Assembly (NCBI GenBank): GCA_905203045.1
Contig: CAJKUH010000001.1
Location: 198,781-262,780, forward strand
DNA from: an uncultured Eggerthella sp.
GTDB lineage: Bacteria > Actinomycetota > Coriobacteriia > Coriobacteriales > Eggerthellaceae
Direction: 5' to 3'
Length of the DNA: 64,000 nt
Shown here: piece by piece, positions 1 to 8,404 of the stretch
Numbering within the stretch: position 1 is the stretch's first letter
Layout of the letters: each line of letters begins with the position of its first letter
Notes under the pieces: generated by a model
Database searches by the model: none
The model's input: only the letters and a program-made list of their open reading frames with translations
Told to the model about the DNA's origin: nothing
Program-made: the position numbers and the translations under genes

Positions 1-843
1 GGAAGCATCCGACGTGATAGGGCCTTCGTTTTCCACGCCCAGCAGGCTCCACGTTCCCGAGGAAAGGAACACCGCATCGGCGTCGCGTGCCGGCACGGCC
101 AGATACGCGCTGCCGGTGTCGTGCGTGGCGGGCGCGATGATGTGCGTGGGGTAGCCGATCTTCGCCTCGATTTCGGGGGTCACGGCGCCCAGGTCGGTGC
201 CGGGCATAACCACGTCGCAGAACATGTCGCGCGGAATGTCGAACGCTTCCAGGATGGTTTCGTCCCATTGCTGGGTGCGCGCGTTCATCAGACACGTGGT
301 GGAAGCGTTGGTGTATTCGTTTGCCTTGGTGCCGGTAAGCAGGAAGGCCAGGTAGTCGGGGATCATCAAAAACGTTTCGGCGTTTTCGATCTGTTCGGGG
401 TGCTCGCGCTGCAAGGCCAGCAGCTGGTAGATGGTGTTGAACGGCTGGCGCTGGATGCCCGTGCGGCGATACACCGCATCAGGTGTCATGATGGCGTCGG
501 CCACGGCGTACATGCCGTTGGTTCGCTCGTCGCGATACGCTACGGCATCGCCCAGCATCTGGTCGTTTTCATCGAGCAGCACGAAGTCGACTGCCCAGGT
601 GTCGATGCCCACGGTTTTGGGCGCAAAGCCCGCTTCCTTGCACTTGGCAAGGCCTGCCACCGTTTCGCGGAACAGCATATCGACGTCCCAGCAGTCGTGG
701 CCGTCGCTGCGCTTTTGGATGTTGTCGAAGCGGTGGATTTCCGTAAGCTCGATAGCGCCTTCGGGCGTTACCTCGCCCACTACCACGCGGCCGGAAGAAG
801 CGCCGATGTCGACGGCGGCATAGCAATTGGTTTTGATTTCCAT
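1..843 (-). CDS. rhaB: Rhamnulokinase, C-terminal part cut off by the window edge
   Basis: The first 281 codons of an FGGY-family sugar kinase. Rhamnulokinase phosphorylates L-rhamnulose to L-rhamnulose-1-phosphate in cytoplasmic rhamnose breakdown. The N-terminus carries the ATPase-fold phosphate loop VDIGASSGRV (about residues 11-20), followed by GIDTWAVDF, RTGIQRQPFNTIYQL, PDYLAFLLTG and STTCLMNART, a series typical of RhaB rather than glycerol or xylulose kinase; SSGTWSLLG follows near the cut end. The ATG overlaps the pyruvate kinase stop as TAATG, and GGGGAGGAAG just upstream is the ribosome-binding site, so translation is coupled to pyk. The window holds no rhamnose isomerase or aldolase. 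Family call is firm; substrate is inferred from motifs. Confidence 0.88.
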   Translation of the reverse strand, partial: MEIKTNCYAAVDIGASSGRVVVGEVTPEGAIELTEIHRFDNIQKRSDGHDCWDVDMLFRETVAGLAKCKEAGFAPKTVGIDTWAVDFVLLDENDQMLGDAVAYRDERTNGMYAVADAIMTPDAVYRRTGIQRQPFNTIYQLLALQREHPEQIENAETFLMIPDYLAFLLTGTKANEYTNASTTCLMNARTQQWDETILEAFDIPRDMFCDVVMPGTDLGAVTPEIEAKIGYPTHIIAPATHDTGSAYLAVPARDADAVFLSSGTWSLLGVENEGPITSDAS

Positions 844-2339
844 TAGTCTTCCTCCCCTGCGTCAACGCCGATTTGCACGATTTGCATCACGTTGGTGGGG
901 CGTGGGCTTGGCGCGGTGGGGTCGAAGTTCACGGCGCCACCGGCTTGCGCGATACGTGGGGAAGTGGTGCGGTCGCCCAAGGTGAACACACAGATGTCGC
1001 CCTTGTGCACGTAGCCCTTCTTCACCACGACGTTGCGTGCCTGTTCCAGAACGAACGAGGCGTCGCCCACCACCTTGCCAAGAAGCGGGGTAACGCCCCA
1101 GTTCAGCTGTAGGGAGCGACGATATTCTTCCGAAGTGGTTACCGCGTAGATGGGCACCTTCGGACGGTAGTTCGAAACCATGCGCGCGGTACGGCCGGTC
1201 ATGGTGGGGGTAACGATGCAGCATGCGCCCACGTTTTCGGCGGCGGTTACGGCCGCCAGGCCAACCACGGCGGAAATGCCGTCCTGCTCAGAGCAGCGGT
1301 TGGGGATGGAGCCCTCGTCGTAAATGTGCGATTCGCTTGCCTCGGCGATGCGCGCCATGGTTTGCACCGCGGGGACCGGGTACATGCCGATGGCGGTTTC
1401 GCCGGAAAGGGTGACGGCGTCGGTGCCGTCGTAGATTGCGTTTGCCACGTCGGCAACCTCTGCACGGGTGGGGCGGGGGTTGCGCATCATGGAATCGAGC
1501 ATTTGCGTGGCGGTGATAACCGGGCGATAGGCGCGGTTGCATGCCTTGATGATCTTCTTCTGCAGGTGCGGAACCTGGTTAGAGGGAACTTCCACGCCCA
1601 GGTCGCCGCGGGCAACCATTACGGCATCGGAAACCTCGATGATCTCGTTGATGTTTTCCACTGCATGGGCGTTTTCGATCTTCGCCACGATGCGGATGCT
1701 GCTGCCGCCGTTTTCGGAAAGGAACGAGCGGATAGCGGTAACGTCTTTGCCGCAGCTGACAAACGATGCAGCCACGAAGTCGACGCCCTGTTCGATGCCG
1801 AACAGCAGGTCTTCTTTGTCCTGCTCGGTCATGACGGGCAGGGGCACGTTCGTGCCGGGCAGGTTCAGCTGCTTGCATTCGCCGAGCATGCCGGAGTTTT
1901 GCACGGTGCACTGGATGTCGGTGCCCAGAACGCGGTCTACGGCAAGCTCGATTAAGCCATCATCGATAAGGATGATGGTGCCCGGCTCGACATACTTATG
2001 CAGGCCCTTGAATGTTTGATGCACGCGGCGCGTGGTGCCAGGCACGTCTTCTTCGGTGAGGAAGAAATTGTCGCCCGCGCGCAAAAGCACGGGTTGGCCG
2101 CCTTCAAGCTTGCCGGTGCGGATGGAGGGGCCCTTCGTGTCGAGCATGATTGCGCACGGTGCGTCCAGCTCGCGGCGGACCTTTTTCAGGCGGTCCATGC
2201 GGGCCTTGTGCTCGGCGTGGGAGCCGTGGGAAAAGTTACAGCGGGCAACGTCCATGCCTGCCAGTACAAGATTCTTCAATGCTGACTCGGAGTCCACGGC
2301 GGGACCCAGAGTGCAGATGATCTTGGTTCGCTTCATCAT
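843..2339 (-). CDS. pyk: Pyruvate kinase
   Basis: Catalyses phosphoenolpyruvate + ADP to pyruvate + ATP, the last step of glycolysis, in the cytoplasm. The 498-residue product has the family hallmarks in order: KRTKIICTLGP at the start, NFSHGSH, MLDTKGPSIRTG, the B domain, FVAASFV, the catalytic-lysine segment IVAKIEN, the Mg-binding VMVARGDLGVEV and the signature ITATQMLDSM, then an alpha/beta C-terminal allosteric domain. I chose the ATG at 2339 (an alternative is at 2336) because homologous sequence starts there and AAAGG lies about 12 bases upstream; the frame is open farther upstream but that extension is unlike the family. The stop overlaps rhaB by one base. Pairing of a central glycolytic enzyme with a rhamnose kinase in one transcript is unusual. 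Confidence 0.96.
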   Translation of the reverse strand: MMKRTKIICTLGPAVDSESALKNLVLAGMDVARCNFSHGSHAEHKARMDRLKKVRRELDAPCAIMLDTKGPSIRTGKLEGGQPVLLRAGDNFFLTEEDVPGTTRRVHQTFKGLHKYVEPGTIILIDDGLIELAVDRVLGTDIQCTVQNSGMLGECKQLNLPGTNVPLPVMTEQDKEDLLFGIEQGVDFVAASFVSCGKDVTAIRSFLSENGGSSIRIVAKIENAHAVENINEIIEVSDAVMVARGDLGVEVPSNQVPHLQKKIIKACNRAYRPVITATQMLDSMMRNPRPTRAEVADVANAIYDGTDAVTLSGETAIGMYPVPAVQTMARIAEASESHIYDEGSIPNRCSEQDGISAVVGLAAVTAAENVGACCIVTPTMTGRTARMVSNYRPKVPIYAVTTSEEYRRSLQLNWGVTPLLGKVVGDASFVLEQARNVVVKKGYVHKGDICVFTLGDRTTSPRIAQAGGAVNFDPTAPSPRPTNVMQIVQIGVDAGEED

Positions 2340-2644
2340 GGGGATGATGCGCCTTTCGATCGAGCGGCTGTTTCCATTTGGCGATGGAAAGTAACCGCTA
2401 AACGACAATACGTTCGAAATTGTAATTCATATTGTCGGGATATGCTTCGGAAATGGCGATTTATCACATTGTTCCGTTGTGTCTGATAACGCATGAACCG
2501 CAGGGCGCTTCAAGGCCGGAGCATGCGCGGTGTGAGTCCCCAGCGGGCGGGGCAAGCTTGCTGGTGCTGGGACCCTGCCAAACGGGGGCGGCGAGCCTTG
2601 CGACGCGGAAGAACCTGCCTTCTTCGTCCCCCCTCCCACCTCCC
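2340..2644. other. Intergenic leader region upstream of pyk
   Basis: No gene is supported here. Read on the minus strand, this is the probable 5' leader of pyk. It is GC-rich and contains self-complementary stretches, including GAAGAA/TTCTTC around a short loop near 2590-2615 and GTCCCAGC/GCTGGGGAC near 2535-2575. I could not match it to a riboswitch class I know. A structured leader is possible but unproven. Confidence 0.35.
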
Positions 2645-2853
2645 AAAACCAAGAACAGGGGTGGTTTTGGCAAAATAATCGACTTGGGAACGATTGGCTA
2701 CGCCGATTCCAAAAAGAAAAGGCACGATAAGCAACAAAATAAATCAATTTGTTGCTTATCGTGCCACTCAAAAGGGCCTTCCGAGCTGTTCGAGACTCAG
2801 GTATCGTTCCCAAGTCCACTTTTTTGCCACGAAAGGTCCCTTTTCTGGTTTTC
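2645..2853. repeat. Nested palindromic element
   Basis: An outer inverted repeat (GACTTGGGAACGAT at 2681-2694, its complement at 2803-2816) is extended outward by imperfect arms to about 2645 and 2853. It encloses a separate 18-bp perfect hairpin at 2721-2765. The element fills the gap between the Gfo/Idh gene and the pyk leader. It may be a small non-autonomous repeat that has acquired, or supplies, the terminator. Confidence 0.6.
2711..2765 (-). terminator. Rho-independent terminator of the Gfo/Idh gene
   Basis: On the minus strand an 18-bp perfect stem (arms 2748-2765 and 2721-2738, 9-base loop) is followed by TTTTCTTTTT (2720-2711). It sits about 95 bases after the stop of the oxidoreductase at 2859. 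Confidence 0.8.
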
Positions 2854-2858
2854 GCCGG

Positions 2859-3938
2859 CTATTTGGGTGCTTCGAGCTGCTTTTGCCGCTGCTGATGAGC
2901 GGCCCATGTTATGCGCAGGGTATTCAAGGCGTTGTCCAGCGTGCTGGTGCAGATGCAGCCGGGCTTTCCTAAGAGCTCGTTCACGATGTCTTGTATCTGC
3001 CCGTTGCCAGGATAGCTTTCCTGCGGGATGGCAAGCTCTTCGGTGATGAGCTTGGCTTCCTTCCTTACGCCGCCCATTACGCCTTCGTGCGCCACAGCGC
3101 TGACATCGGCCAGCGTTTCAATGTGCAAGGGCGCTGCGTTGTCGTAGTACGAGAATTCGACGCTGCCCGCATCACCGTAAATCAGGAACCGGTCGATAGC
3201 CTTGTACGTGGCGTAGCACCAAATGCCGGAAACCATCACGCCTGCTTCAGTGACGGCGGAAAGTGAAACGGTGTCTTCGGCGGGGTAGCAGTGGGTGGCG
3301 TTGCCAACCTCCAACTTGAAGTCGGTGATGGTGCCGGTAAGGAAGGCGATAAGGTCGAGCATGTGCGCGTCGCCTTCGTAAAAATGGCTGCCGCCGGAAA
3401 CCTCGGGGCGCACGCGCCAGGGCTTTTCGGCTTCAGGCAGGCGCTCTTCGGCCGTTTGCCGTTGCGTGCGAATAACCTGAACGCCGCGGACTGTACCGAT
3501 TTTCCCCTGGTCAAGTAGTTGTTTCAGTGCTTTGTAACGTGGCATGCCGCGACGGTAGTGGGCTACGAAGCAGCGTGTTCCGCTTTTCTCAAATGCGGCT
3601 TTGATTTCCTGCGCCTCGTCCCAGGTCAGCGCGATGGGCTTTTCCAGATAACAATGTTTGTGGGCCTTTGCCACGGCAAGCGCGTGCTCTTTGTGACAGT
3701 TCGGCGTGGTAGCCACGTAGACGATGTCGATCGTTGGGTCGGATAGAAGCTCTTCGAGCGTATCGTAGGCGCGGCCGTGCCCGTGGCGCTGCACCCAGCT
3801 TTCCGCCTTCGATTTCGTGCGGTTCCAAATGCCAGCAAGCTCGGAGTGTTCGGCCAGGTAAAGGCCGGGGCCGTTCTTCGTTTCCACCACATCGCCGCAG
3901 CCGATAACGCCCCAGCGGATAACATCGTTCCCAGACAT
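2859..3938 (-). CDS. Gfo/Idh/MocA-family NAD(P)-dependent oxidoreductase
   Basis: A 359-residue cytoplasmic dehydrogenase of the family that oxidises or reduces sugars, inositols and related polyols using a bound or free nicotinamide cofactor. The Rossmann fold opens with VIGCGDVV (residues 11-18), followed by VYVATTPNCHKEHA and the family signature EKP (99-101), which contributes the catalytic lysine. The C-terminal alpha/beta substrate domain contains HYRRGMPRY and GGSHFYEGDAHMLDL, where the conserved DxxxH-like active-site region falls. Length is normal for the family. It lies upstream of pyk and rhaB in the same orientation but is separated from them by a strong terminator, so it is probably its own unit. 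The substrate cannot be read from sequence. Confidence 0.88.
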   Translation of the reverse strand: MSGNDVIRWGVIGCGDVVETKNGPGLYLAEHSELAGIWNRTKSKAESWVQRHGHGRAYDTLEELLSDPTIDIVYVATTPNCHKEHALAVAKAHKHCYLEKPIALTWDEAQEIKAAFEKSGTRCFVAHYRRGMPRYKALKQLLDQGKIGTVRGVQVIRTQRQTAEERLPEAEKPWRVRPEVSGGSHFYEGDAHMLDLIAFLTGTITDFKLEVGNATHCYPAEDTVSLSAVTEAGVMVSGIWCYATYKAIDRFLIYGDAGSVEFSYYDNAAPLHIETLADVSAVAHEGVMGGVRKEAKLITEELAIPQESYPGNGQIQDIVNELLGKPGCICTSTLDNALNTLRITWAAHQQRQKQLEAPK

Positions 3939-4170
3939 GGTTCCTCCCTCGTGCGCCCGCTCCCCATGCGGTTGTGCGCAATCGTTTGGGTCAAGGGTAG
4001 CACGGGGCGAAAGGGCGGAACCATTTCAACTCGCCGAGGTGTACCGGCAGGTTGCCGCGCACGGGCGGGATGGTGTCGCCGGGGAGTCGCGCATGGTAGA
4101 AAGGAGCATCGCGGCATGCGTCCGGTCTGCGGAATTTGGCCTTGCAGGCCGGAACGCGTTCGCCTTTCGG

Positions 4171-5412
4171 CTAATCCTCGTTCAAGAAATCGTAGGCGTA
4201 TTGGGCGGCGGCGAGCGAGCCTTTCACCAGCACGCTTTCGTCTACCGTGTAGAAGCAGCTGTGCTGCGGATAGGCAGCGCCCACTTCGGGGTTGCGCGTT
4301 CCCACGAACACGAACACGCCGGGAACTACGTTCAGGTATTCGGAGAAGTCTTCGCCCGAAAGCGTCCCTTCGTAGTGGCATAGTGCGTCTTCGCCCAAAA
4401 CCTTGGCGATGGATTTCTGCGCGCGTTCGGCGCAAGCGGTGTCGTTTGCCAGGCGTGCGTTTCCGAACGTCCATTCGAAGGTGGCCTTCGCGCCGAACGA
4501 CTGGGCGGTTTCCTCCACTACGTGCGCCATGCGTTTTTCCAGGTAGCCGCGCACTTCCGGCTTGAACGAGCGGATGGTTCCCGTAAGGTAGGCGGTACCG
4601 GCCATGATGTTGCGCGCTACGCCGCCGTGGAATTCGCCGATGGTGATAACGGCGGGGTCGAAGGGCGAAACGTCGCGGCTCACGATAACCTGCAGCGCTT
4701 CGATGATGGCCGCGCCCACCACAATGGCGTCGACTCCCTTGTGGGGCATGGCGCCGTGCGCGCTGGCGCCGCTGATGTCGATGCGGAACCAGTCGCAGTT
4801 GGCCATGCGCGGGCCGGCTTCGGCGGAAATGGTGCCCGCTTCGACTTCGCTCCAGATGTGTGCGCCGTAAATGGACTCGACGCCGTCGAGGGCGCCTGCC
4901 TTCATCATCATGCGCGAACCGATGGAGATTTCCTCGGCGGGTTGGAATATGATGCGCACCTCGCCTTTCAGTTCGCTTCGCAGCTCATTTAACATGCGCA
5001 CGGCGCCCAGCATCATGGCCATGTGACAGTCGTGGCCGCAGGCGTGCATGACGCCCTCGTTCTGGGAGGCGAAGGCGGCGCCAGTCTGCTCGGTTACCGG
5101 AAGAGCGTCGATATCGGTGCGCAGGGCCAGGCGGTGATGCGGCTTGCCCGCTTCGTCGTAGGCGCCGGGCGCTTCGCCGCGAATGGTGGCGATGATTCCC
5201 GTTTCGCCTGGCCGGATGTAGGAGATGTCCATGGCATCCAACTCGGCGGCCAAGGCCTTGGTGGTTTCGAATTCATGAGCGGAAAGCTCGGGGTGGGCGT
5301 GGAAGTAGCGTCTTTTCTCGATAACGTACGGCTCAACTTCTGCCGCCAGCGCCTGAATGCGAGCGGTGAAGGAGTCTGCGTTGTTGAGGGAAGGATCCTG
5401 CGCGTTGGTCAT
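4171..5412 (-). CDS. M20-family amidohydrolase (amino-acid or peptide deacylase)
   Basis: A 413-residue cytoplasmic metallohydrolase of the M20D/aminoacylase group, which cleaves N-acyl or aminobenzoyl amino acids or short peptides. Metal and catalytic motifs are complete: RYFHAHPELSAHE near residue 36, HACGHDCHMA (123-132), QPAEE (157-161) with the catalytic glutamate, SAHGAMPHKGVDA in the dimerisation lid, and SGEDFSEY plus PQHSCFY near the C-terminus. The start at 5412 is the only ATG consistent with full-length relatives, though the first 15 residues look poorly conserved. It stands alone between two intergenic regions, so its metabolic partner is unknown. The acyl group removed cannot be predicted. 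Confidence 0.9.
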   Translation of the reverse strand: MTNAQDPSLNNADSFTARIQALAAEVEPYVIEKRRYFHAHPELSAHEFETTKALAAELDAMDISYIRPGETGIIATIRGEAPGAYDEAGKPHHRLALRTDIDALPVTEQTGAAFASQNEGVMHACGHDCHMAMMLGAVRMLNELRSELKGEVRIIFQPAEEISIGSRMMMKAGALDGVESIYGAHIWSEVEAGTISAEAGPRMANCDWFRIDISGASAHGAMPHKGVDAIVVGAAIIEALQVIVSRDVSPFDPAVITIGEFHGGVARNIMAGTAYLTGTIRSFKPEVRGYLEKRMAHVVEETAQSFGAKATFEWTFGNARLANDTACAERAQKSIAKVLGEDALCHYEGTLSGEDFSEYLNVVPGVFVFVGTRNPEVGAAYPQHSCFYTVDESVLVKGSLAAAQYAYDFLNED

Positions 5413-5795
5413 TGCGTACCACCTTGTTGGGTTTAGCGATTTCGCCCCATTCTACAAGAAAGTTAACCGCAGTACGCGTGAATGCCGTGGGAGATTGGCT
5501 AAGCCCGCTGCCGCCGCGCGTTGGCATCGGCGGGCGTGTTGGGCGGGCGCTCCATAGTGGTTGGCATCGGTAGGCGCGTCGGGTCAGGCCTGCTACGGGT
5601 GGCTAATGTATTGGGCCATCGCGGCTGAATCGGCGAACGAGTTGGGCTCCCCGTGTTGAGGCCCATGGTGGGGACGTGCGGAAGGCCTATGGCTGAAGCG
5701 CTCGCCGTCTGGGCGCGCTTCGCTTTGCGGTGGAAAAAGAAAAGGGCGCCGGCGTTATGCCGAGCGCCCTTTCGGGATCCGAGCTCTGTTTTGTG
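5413..5795. other. Intergenic region with degenerate tandem repeat
   Basis: No gene is supported. Two imperfect 24-bp copies starting GTTGGCATCGG lie at 5520-5543 and 5560-5583, a 40-bp period. The MFS terminator is at 5733-5771. The rest shows nothing recognisable apart from a probable promoter region for the amidohydrolase just above 5412. Confidence 0.5.
5733..5771 (-). terminator. Rho-independent terminator of the MFS gene
   Basis: On the minus strand a GC-rich stem (AGGGCGC arms plus CGGC/GCCG, 5744-5771) is followed by TTTTCTTTTT-like sequence at 5743-5733, starting about 25 bases after the MFS stop. Confidence 0.85.
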
Positions 5796-7085
5796 CTAGT
5801 CCATCTTGCGGTTGATGCCGTAGCCGAAGAGCTTCTTGGACTGGGCAGCAAGGTAGATGCAGAACAGAAGGCCGATGATGGAAGCCGCAAGCAACAGGCC
5901 CATCATGGTGTACAGTGCGCCGGTTTCGCCCATCGCGGTGGTCATGGCGCCAACGATGAAGGGCAGGAAGGTTGCGCCTACGCCCATGAAGGTCATGTAC
6001 ATTCCGGTGTTGCGACCCTTAGGACCGGGGCAATAGTTCTGGCGAACAACCAAGCCGGTCTGCAGCGCGCCGCCGGCGGCGAAGAAGCCGAGCAGGGCAA
6101 TGGCAACGTAGACAACGGCAACGTTGGGAATTACCAGCACCATAACCAGTGCCAAAGCGGAGAAGGCGAAGTCGATCAGCAGAACCTTCAGCGGGTTCCA
6201 GCGCAGCTTGCCCATGACAACAGCCCAGAAGAACACGGCGGTGATGGAGCCGACGGTGTAGATGGAGGCCAGAGCAGCGCCGCCCATTTCGTCCAGACCG
6301 AGGTTGGCCATGCCGAATGCCTTGGTGTACTGCTGAGCGCCGTACATGATGAACATGCAGATGAACGCCATAACCAGAGTGAAGATCTGAACCAGGACGC
6401 CAGGCTTCTGCAGCATTGCGTCCTTGGCTGCCTGGATTTCGGCCTGAGCCTCGTCCATGCCGCCATCGCCTGCGGCTTTGGTGGCGCGCTCGTCGTCGTA
6501 GCGGAACGGCGTGATGATGGTCATGATCAGGCAAACCACGGAAAGGGCGATAGGCAGGTAGATGTTAACGTGCCAGATGTGGGGTGCGCTGAATGCAGCA
6601 ACGAAGATGGGGTAGATCACGCCCATAACGGAAACGGCGGCCTTGATGCCGATAACGCCGGATGCGGCGTACTTGGGCTCTGCCTCCTGTGCGGCAGGGT
6701 ACAGGGCAGCGTCCCAGAAGCCAGAGGTTGCAACGCCGGAAAGGAACGCGGCAACGTAGCAGGCGGTGGCATCGGTAACCAACAGCATCATGGTGAAGCA
6801 GATGATGTAAGCAACGGCGCCGGCAACTGCGAACTTCTTGCGGCCTACGCGGTCGGAGAGCTCGCCGCCGATCCACACACTTACCAGCTTGCCGAAGCCC
6901 ATGGCGGCGATGGCCATGGAAACCGCCGCGGAACCTGCGGTGGGGTCAGTGATGCCCCACTGGGTGTAGAAGTTAACCTTGTTCTGGCTCAGGATCAGCG
7001 CCTGGATGCCATAGGTGAAGTAGCACATGTACACCGTTGCCAGTGCAAAGCCATAGTGCTTGACCTTTTCTGCTGCTGCAGACAA
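5796..7085 (-). CDS. Major facilitator superfamily transporter
   Basis: A 429-residue inner-membrane carrier with about 12 hydrophobic segments and the MFS signature between helices 2 and 3 (GGELSDRVGRKKF). A longer central cytoplasmic loop containing DERATKAAGDGG separates the two six-helix halves. I place the start at the TTG codon 7085-7083 because AAGGAG lies six bases upstream and the first helix follows directly; the open frame continues to 7253 but that stretch is basic, non-hydrophobic and has no ribosome site. The gene is monocistronic, with its own terminator. A perfect GAACATGTTC palindrome lies 163 bp upstream and may regulate it. Substrate unknown; relatives carry organic acids or sugars. 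Confidence 0.85.
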   Translation of the reverse strand: MSAAAEKVKHYGFALATVYMCYFTYGIQALILSQNKVNFYTQWGITDPTAGSAAVSMAIAAMGFGKLVSVWIGGELSDRVGRKKFAVAGAVAYIICFTMMLLVTDATACYVAAFLSGVATSGFWDAALYPAAQEAEPKYAASGVIGIKAAVSVMGVIYPIFVAAFSAPHIWHVNIYLPIALSVVCLIMTIITPFRYDDERATKAAGDGGMDEAQAEIQAAKDAMLQKPGVLVQIFTLVMAFICMFIMYGAQQYTKAFGMANLGLDEMGGAALASIYTVGSITAVFFWAVVMGKLRWNPLKVLLIDFAFSALALVMVLVIPNVAVVYVAIALLGFFAAGGALQTGLVVRQNYCPGPKGRNTGMYMTFMGVGATFLPFIVGAMTTAMGETGALYTMMGLLLAASIIGLLFCIYLAAQSKKLFGYGINRKMD

Positions 7086-7633
7086 TTCGTTCTCCTTACA
7101 TTCTTTTACGGGTATTCGGCTCGTTTGAAACGAAGACGGTTTCCCCTGCAAGGAGCCTCCCTCTGGCCCACTATGACGCCTTGGATTCGTAGAGTCCGCC
7201 GCGCTTTGTGCGCAGCGTCTGTGTACTCTACTCTTCGCGAAAATACCGAACATGTTCGCTTGATTTGCCTAGTATTCATTTCGAATGGGAAATTGATAGC
7301 TGCAGGCTATGATACGAGGAAAAGGCCAGAAGTTGGACGAAATTGAACAGATTCATTCGCCATTTTCATTCAATTTCTATGAATTCATTTCTTACGGGTA
7401 TGGATAGGTAACGAATGGCGCTGCAGGGCGGGTAGCGCTGCCAGCGGGTGGTATTCTAAGGAACATTGAGAGAATCAAACGTCCTTGACGTCAATGTTGC
7501 CGCCTGGCAAAGCGAAAGCGAAATGTCCTTTGGCGTGCGAAAATGGCGCCGGCCTGAGGGGAGGCCGCAAGGGCATAAGAGAGGGGCGCCCGGCATGCTT
7601 GCCATGCGGGCGAAGTAAACGGAGGGATGCTTG
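7086..7633. other. Intergenic region between divergent genes
   Basis: No gene is supported. The left part is the probable 5' leader of the MFS gene. An AT-rich stretch (7258-7400) holds small inverted repeats, such as ATTTC/GAAAT around 7280-7296 and ATAGC/GCTAT at 7297-7311. The right part is a GC-rich leader for the zinc-ribbon gene. Confidence 0.45.
7248..7257. promoter_or_regulatory. GAACATGTTC palindrome, candidate operator
   Basis: A perfect 10-bp palindrome, extended to CGAACATGTTCG, upstream of the MFS gene. The same motif family recurs at 25758, 55533-55564, 57846-57866, 57996, 59358, 59959-59984 and 60981-61014, which argues for a shared DNA-binding regulator. Confidence 0.5.
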
Positions 7634-7981
7634 ATGAGTTCCAAGAACAAGAACCAGAAAACCAACCCCAATAAAAAGAAGAAGAACGCGGAACCTGAGA
7701 TCATCTGCCCTTATTGCGGCGGAACGAACTTCGAGTACACCGCTGAAAAGCGCCGTATTCCCAGCAAGTGGTACGTGCATGTTGTTACGGCGGTTGTGAT
7801 CGTTGCCATCGCCTTCGTGATGCCGTACTTCTCTATCGCCTTTGCCATTGCCTATTTGGTGCTGACGTTCATGCCGCGTAAGGTTTTGGTGGGCACGTGC
7901 AAGGACTGCGGCGAGGAAACGCTGTTCAACCGCCCGGAAGACGGCAGCATGAAGCCGAAGTTCGACCAGCCTTCCCTGTAG
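7634..7981 (+). CDS. Small zinc-ribbon membrane protein
   Basis: A 115-residue protein of unknown function. A lysine-rich N-terminus is followed by a split zinc ribbon: CPYCGG near residue 25 and CKDCGEE near residue 90, four cysteines that probably bind one zinc. Between them lies one long or two short hydrophobic segments (about residues 48-80), so the ribbon halves would meet on the same side of the membrane if there are two helices. The ATG at 7634 has GGAGG eight bases upstream; a TTG directly before it is a less likely start. It stands alone, with a strong hairpin at 8130-8164 well downstream. No partner is evident. Confidence 0.75.
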   Translation: MSSKNKNQKTNPNKKKKNAEPEIICPYCGGTNFEYTAEKRRIPSKWYVHVVTAVVIVAIAFVMPYFSIAFAIAYLVLTFMPRKVLVGTCKDCGEETLFNRPEDGSMKPKFDQPSL

Positions 7982-8404
7982 TGCTTGGGGCTTGGCTGAA
8001 AGCATGATAGCCAAGCGTTGACGGAAACTGGGGTTTGGCAGGGCTCGGGCCTGGCAAAAGGCTCCGGCGCAACATCGGCTGATGCAGGCTTGTGAACCAG
8101 CCTTGGTTCCTATGCAAAGAAGCAAAACAAAGGGCACCCTCCCGCACTGCAGGAGGGTGCCCTTCGTGGATTTCGGACTATGCCCGGCTCGGCACGTTGG
8201 CTTGGTTGGTGGCGATAGCTCTCTGCTAGCGCGGACGGCAGGCGCAGGCCCGGCAGCAAAACGCTGGAGTGCCGATTGTTGGCATGCGCGGGACATTGCC
8301 GATGCTGGCGGCGCCGGCTTGCAAGGCTGCGGCGGCTGCGATGCAGCCTTGGCGAGAATTTGGCCTGGCTCGCGCGCCGTCAAGCCGTCGTTTAGATTCG
8401 TGCC
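7982..8404. other. Intergenic region between convergent genes
   Basis: No gene is supported. It separates the zinc-ribbon gene from murB, which face each other. The only clear structure is the terminator hairpin at 8130-8164. Confidence 0.5.
8120..8164 (-). terminator. Terminator hairpin between convergent genes
   Basis: Perfect 13-bp arms AAGGGCACCCTCC (8130-8142) and their complement (8152-8164). The T-rich side lies on the minus strand (TTTGTTTTGC), so it best serves murB, though the stem could also stop plus-strand transcription. Confidence 0.7.

Noticed and set aside
121..846. Plus-strand open frame antisense to rhamnulokinase
   Set aside because: The minus strand encodes unmistakable RhaB sequence here; the plus frame has histidine/glycine-rich shadow composition.
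7475..8383. Minus-strand open frame across the zinc-ribbon gene
   Set aside because: It overlaps a convincing gene and a terminator, and its product looks like a GC-rich shadow with no motif.
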